Source of the DNA: an uncultured Collinsella sp. | GTDB lineage: Bacteria > Actinomycetota > Coriobacteriia > Coriobacteriales > Coriobacteriaceae | NCBI GenBank assembly: GCA_900757265.1 | Contig: CAAENW010000022.1 | Coordinates: 1 to 5,417 of the forward strand | DNA: 5,417 nucleotides | Reading direction: 5' to 3' | Shown: positions 5,027 through 5,417 of the stretch, piece after piece | Layout: each line of letters starts with the position of its first letter | Position numbering within the stretch: the stretch's first letter is position 1 | Notes under the pieces: model-generated | What the model saw: only the letters and a program-made list of their open reading frames with translations | The model's database searches: none | Told to the model about the DNA's origin: nothing | Translations under genes and position numbers: made by a program

Positions 5027-5417
5027 CTACTCGATCGAGAAGATCACGGGATAGAGCGGCTGCTCGCCACGATGGGCGTCGATCTCCAGGTCGGGCTGAG
5101 CCTCCTCGATAGCGTCGACGATCTCCTGGAAGGCTTCATCGGACAGCTCCTCGCCGGCCAGAATCGTCAGCGCGTCGCCCTCCTCTTCCTCCTGCATACG
5201 GTTGATACAATCGAGCGTGACCTGTTTCACATCGGAGCCGACCACATCGATGGAACCGGCAATGATACCCATGACGTCACCGGAGTGAATCGGGGAGCCG
5301 TCCGAGGCGCTGGAGTCGCGCACGGCGCGGGTGACCTCGCCATCGCGGACCTCGCTGATGGCGTCAACCATAGCGGCGACGGCGTCCTCGAGATCGGAAT
5401 CGGGCAGGACCGCGAAC
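5027..5417 (-). CDS. fakA: FakA/YloV-type DAK2-domain kinase, C-terminal part (5' end outside window)
   Basis: The last 129 codons of a protein whose frame enters from the right edge; the stop is TAG at 5029-5027. The fragment matches the C-terminal domain of the FakA/YloV family. It has an open strand-helix start (F-A-V-L-P at 1-5), then the G-D-V-M-G-I-I-A-G-S block, an acidic E-E-E-E-G-D followed by A-L-T-I-L-A-G, and the characteristic end Q-P-L-Y-P-V-I-F-S-I-E. FakA phosphorylates fatty acids bound to a FakB (DegV-family) protein, feeding acyl-phosphate to PlsY. The ATP-binding DAK2/DhaL domain lies outside the window, so kinase competence cannot be judged. The fakA-recG-rsmD-coaD order is usual in Gram-positive bacteria. 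The first ATG in the visible frame (5371) is internal, because the homologous sequence continues upstream of it. The usual G-G-Q-P near the end reads R-G-E-Q-P here. Confidence 0.9.
   Translation of the reverse strand, partial: FAVLPDSDLEDAVAAMVDAISEVRDGEVTRAVRDSSASDGSPIHSGDVMGIIAGSIDVVGSDVKQVTLDCINRMQEEEEGDALTILAGEELSDEAFQEIVDAIEEAQPDLEIDAHRGEQPLYPVIFSIE

Overview
The window looks like chromosomal core-genome DNA from a high-GC Gram-positive bacterium. It most resembles the Actinomycetota, and within them a Coriobacteriia (Collinsella/Olsenella-like) organism. I infer this from three things: the actinobacterial gene order coaD - SepIVA-like coiled-coil protein - DUF177 - rpmF, the presence of plsX directly after rpmF, and the moderately high GC content. 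No 16S rRNA or other phylogenetic marker is present, so the taxon is a judgement from protein sequence and synteny.

Every supported gene lies on the minus strand, so the window reads right to left in transcription order. The genes are: the C-terminal end of a FakA/YloV-type DegV-partner kinase (5417-5027, cut by the window edge); recG (5016-2839); rsmD (2842-2198); coaD (2205-1708); a SepIVA/DivIVA-like coiled-coil protein (1639-1142); a DUF177/YceD protein (1142-588); rpmF for ribosomal protein L32 (523-344, only 59 codons); and the first 85 codons of plsX (256-1, cut by the left edge). Spacing is tight. There is a 10-nt gap between fakA and recG, a 4-nt ATGA overlap between recG and rsmD, an 8-nt overlap between rsmD and coaD, and a 1-nt TAATG overlap between the coiled-coil gene and DUF177. 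Gaps of 68, 64 and 87 nt separate coaD from the coiled-coil gene, yceD from rpmF, and rpmF from plsX.

The genes look like a housekeeping operon linking several growth functions. FakA and PlsX both feed acyl-phosphate into membrane phospholipid synthesis. CoaD makes the precursor of coenzyme A. RsmD and L32 act in ribosome assembly, RecG in fork rescue, and the coiled-coil protein probably in envelope growth or septation. The most informative non-coding stretch is the 87-nt rpmF-plsX gap. It holds a strong intrinsic-terminator-shaped hairpin with a five-U tract ending only 4 nt before the plsX Shine-Dalgarno sequence, and two further small hairpins lie upstream of it. This suggests that plsX is expressed by read-through (attenuation or partial termination).

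I saw no mobile element, CRISPR array, tRNA, rRNA or defence gene, and no previously undescribed system. The long open frames on the plus strand, including one of about 500 codons opposite recG, are best explained as antisense shadows of GC-rich coding DNA.
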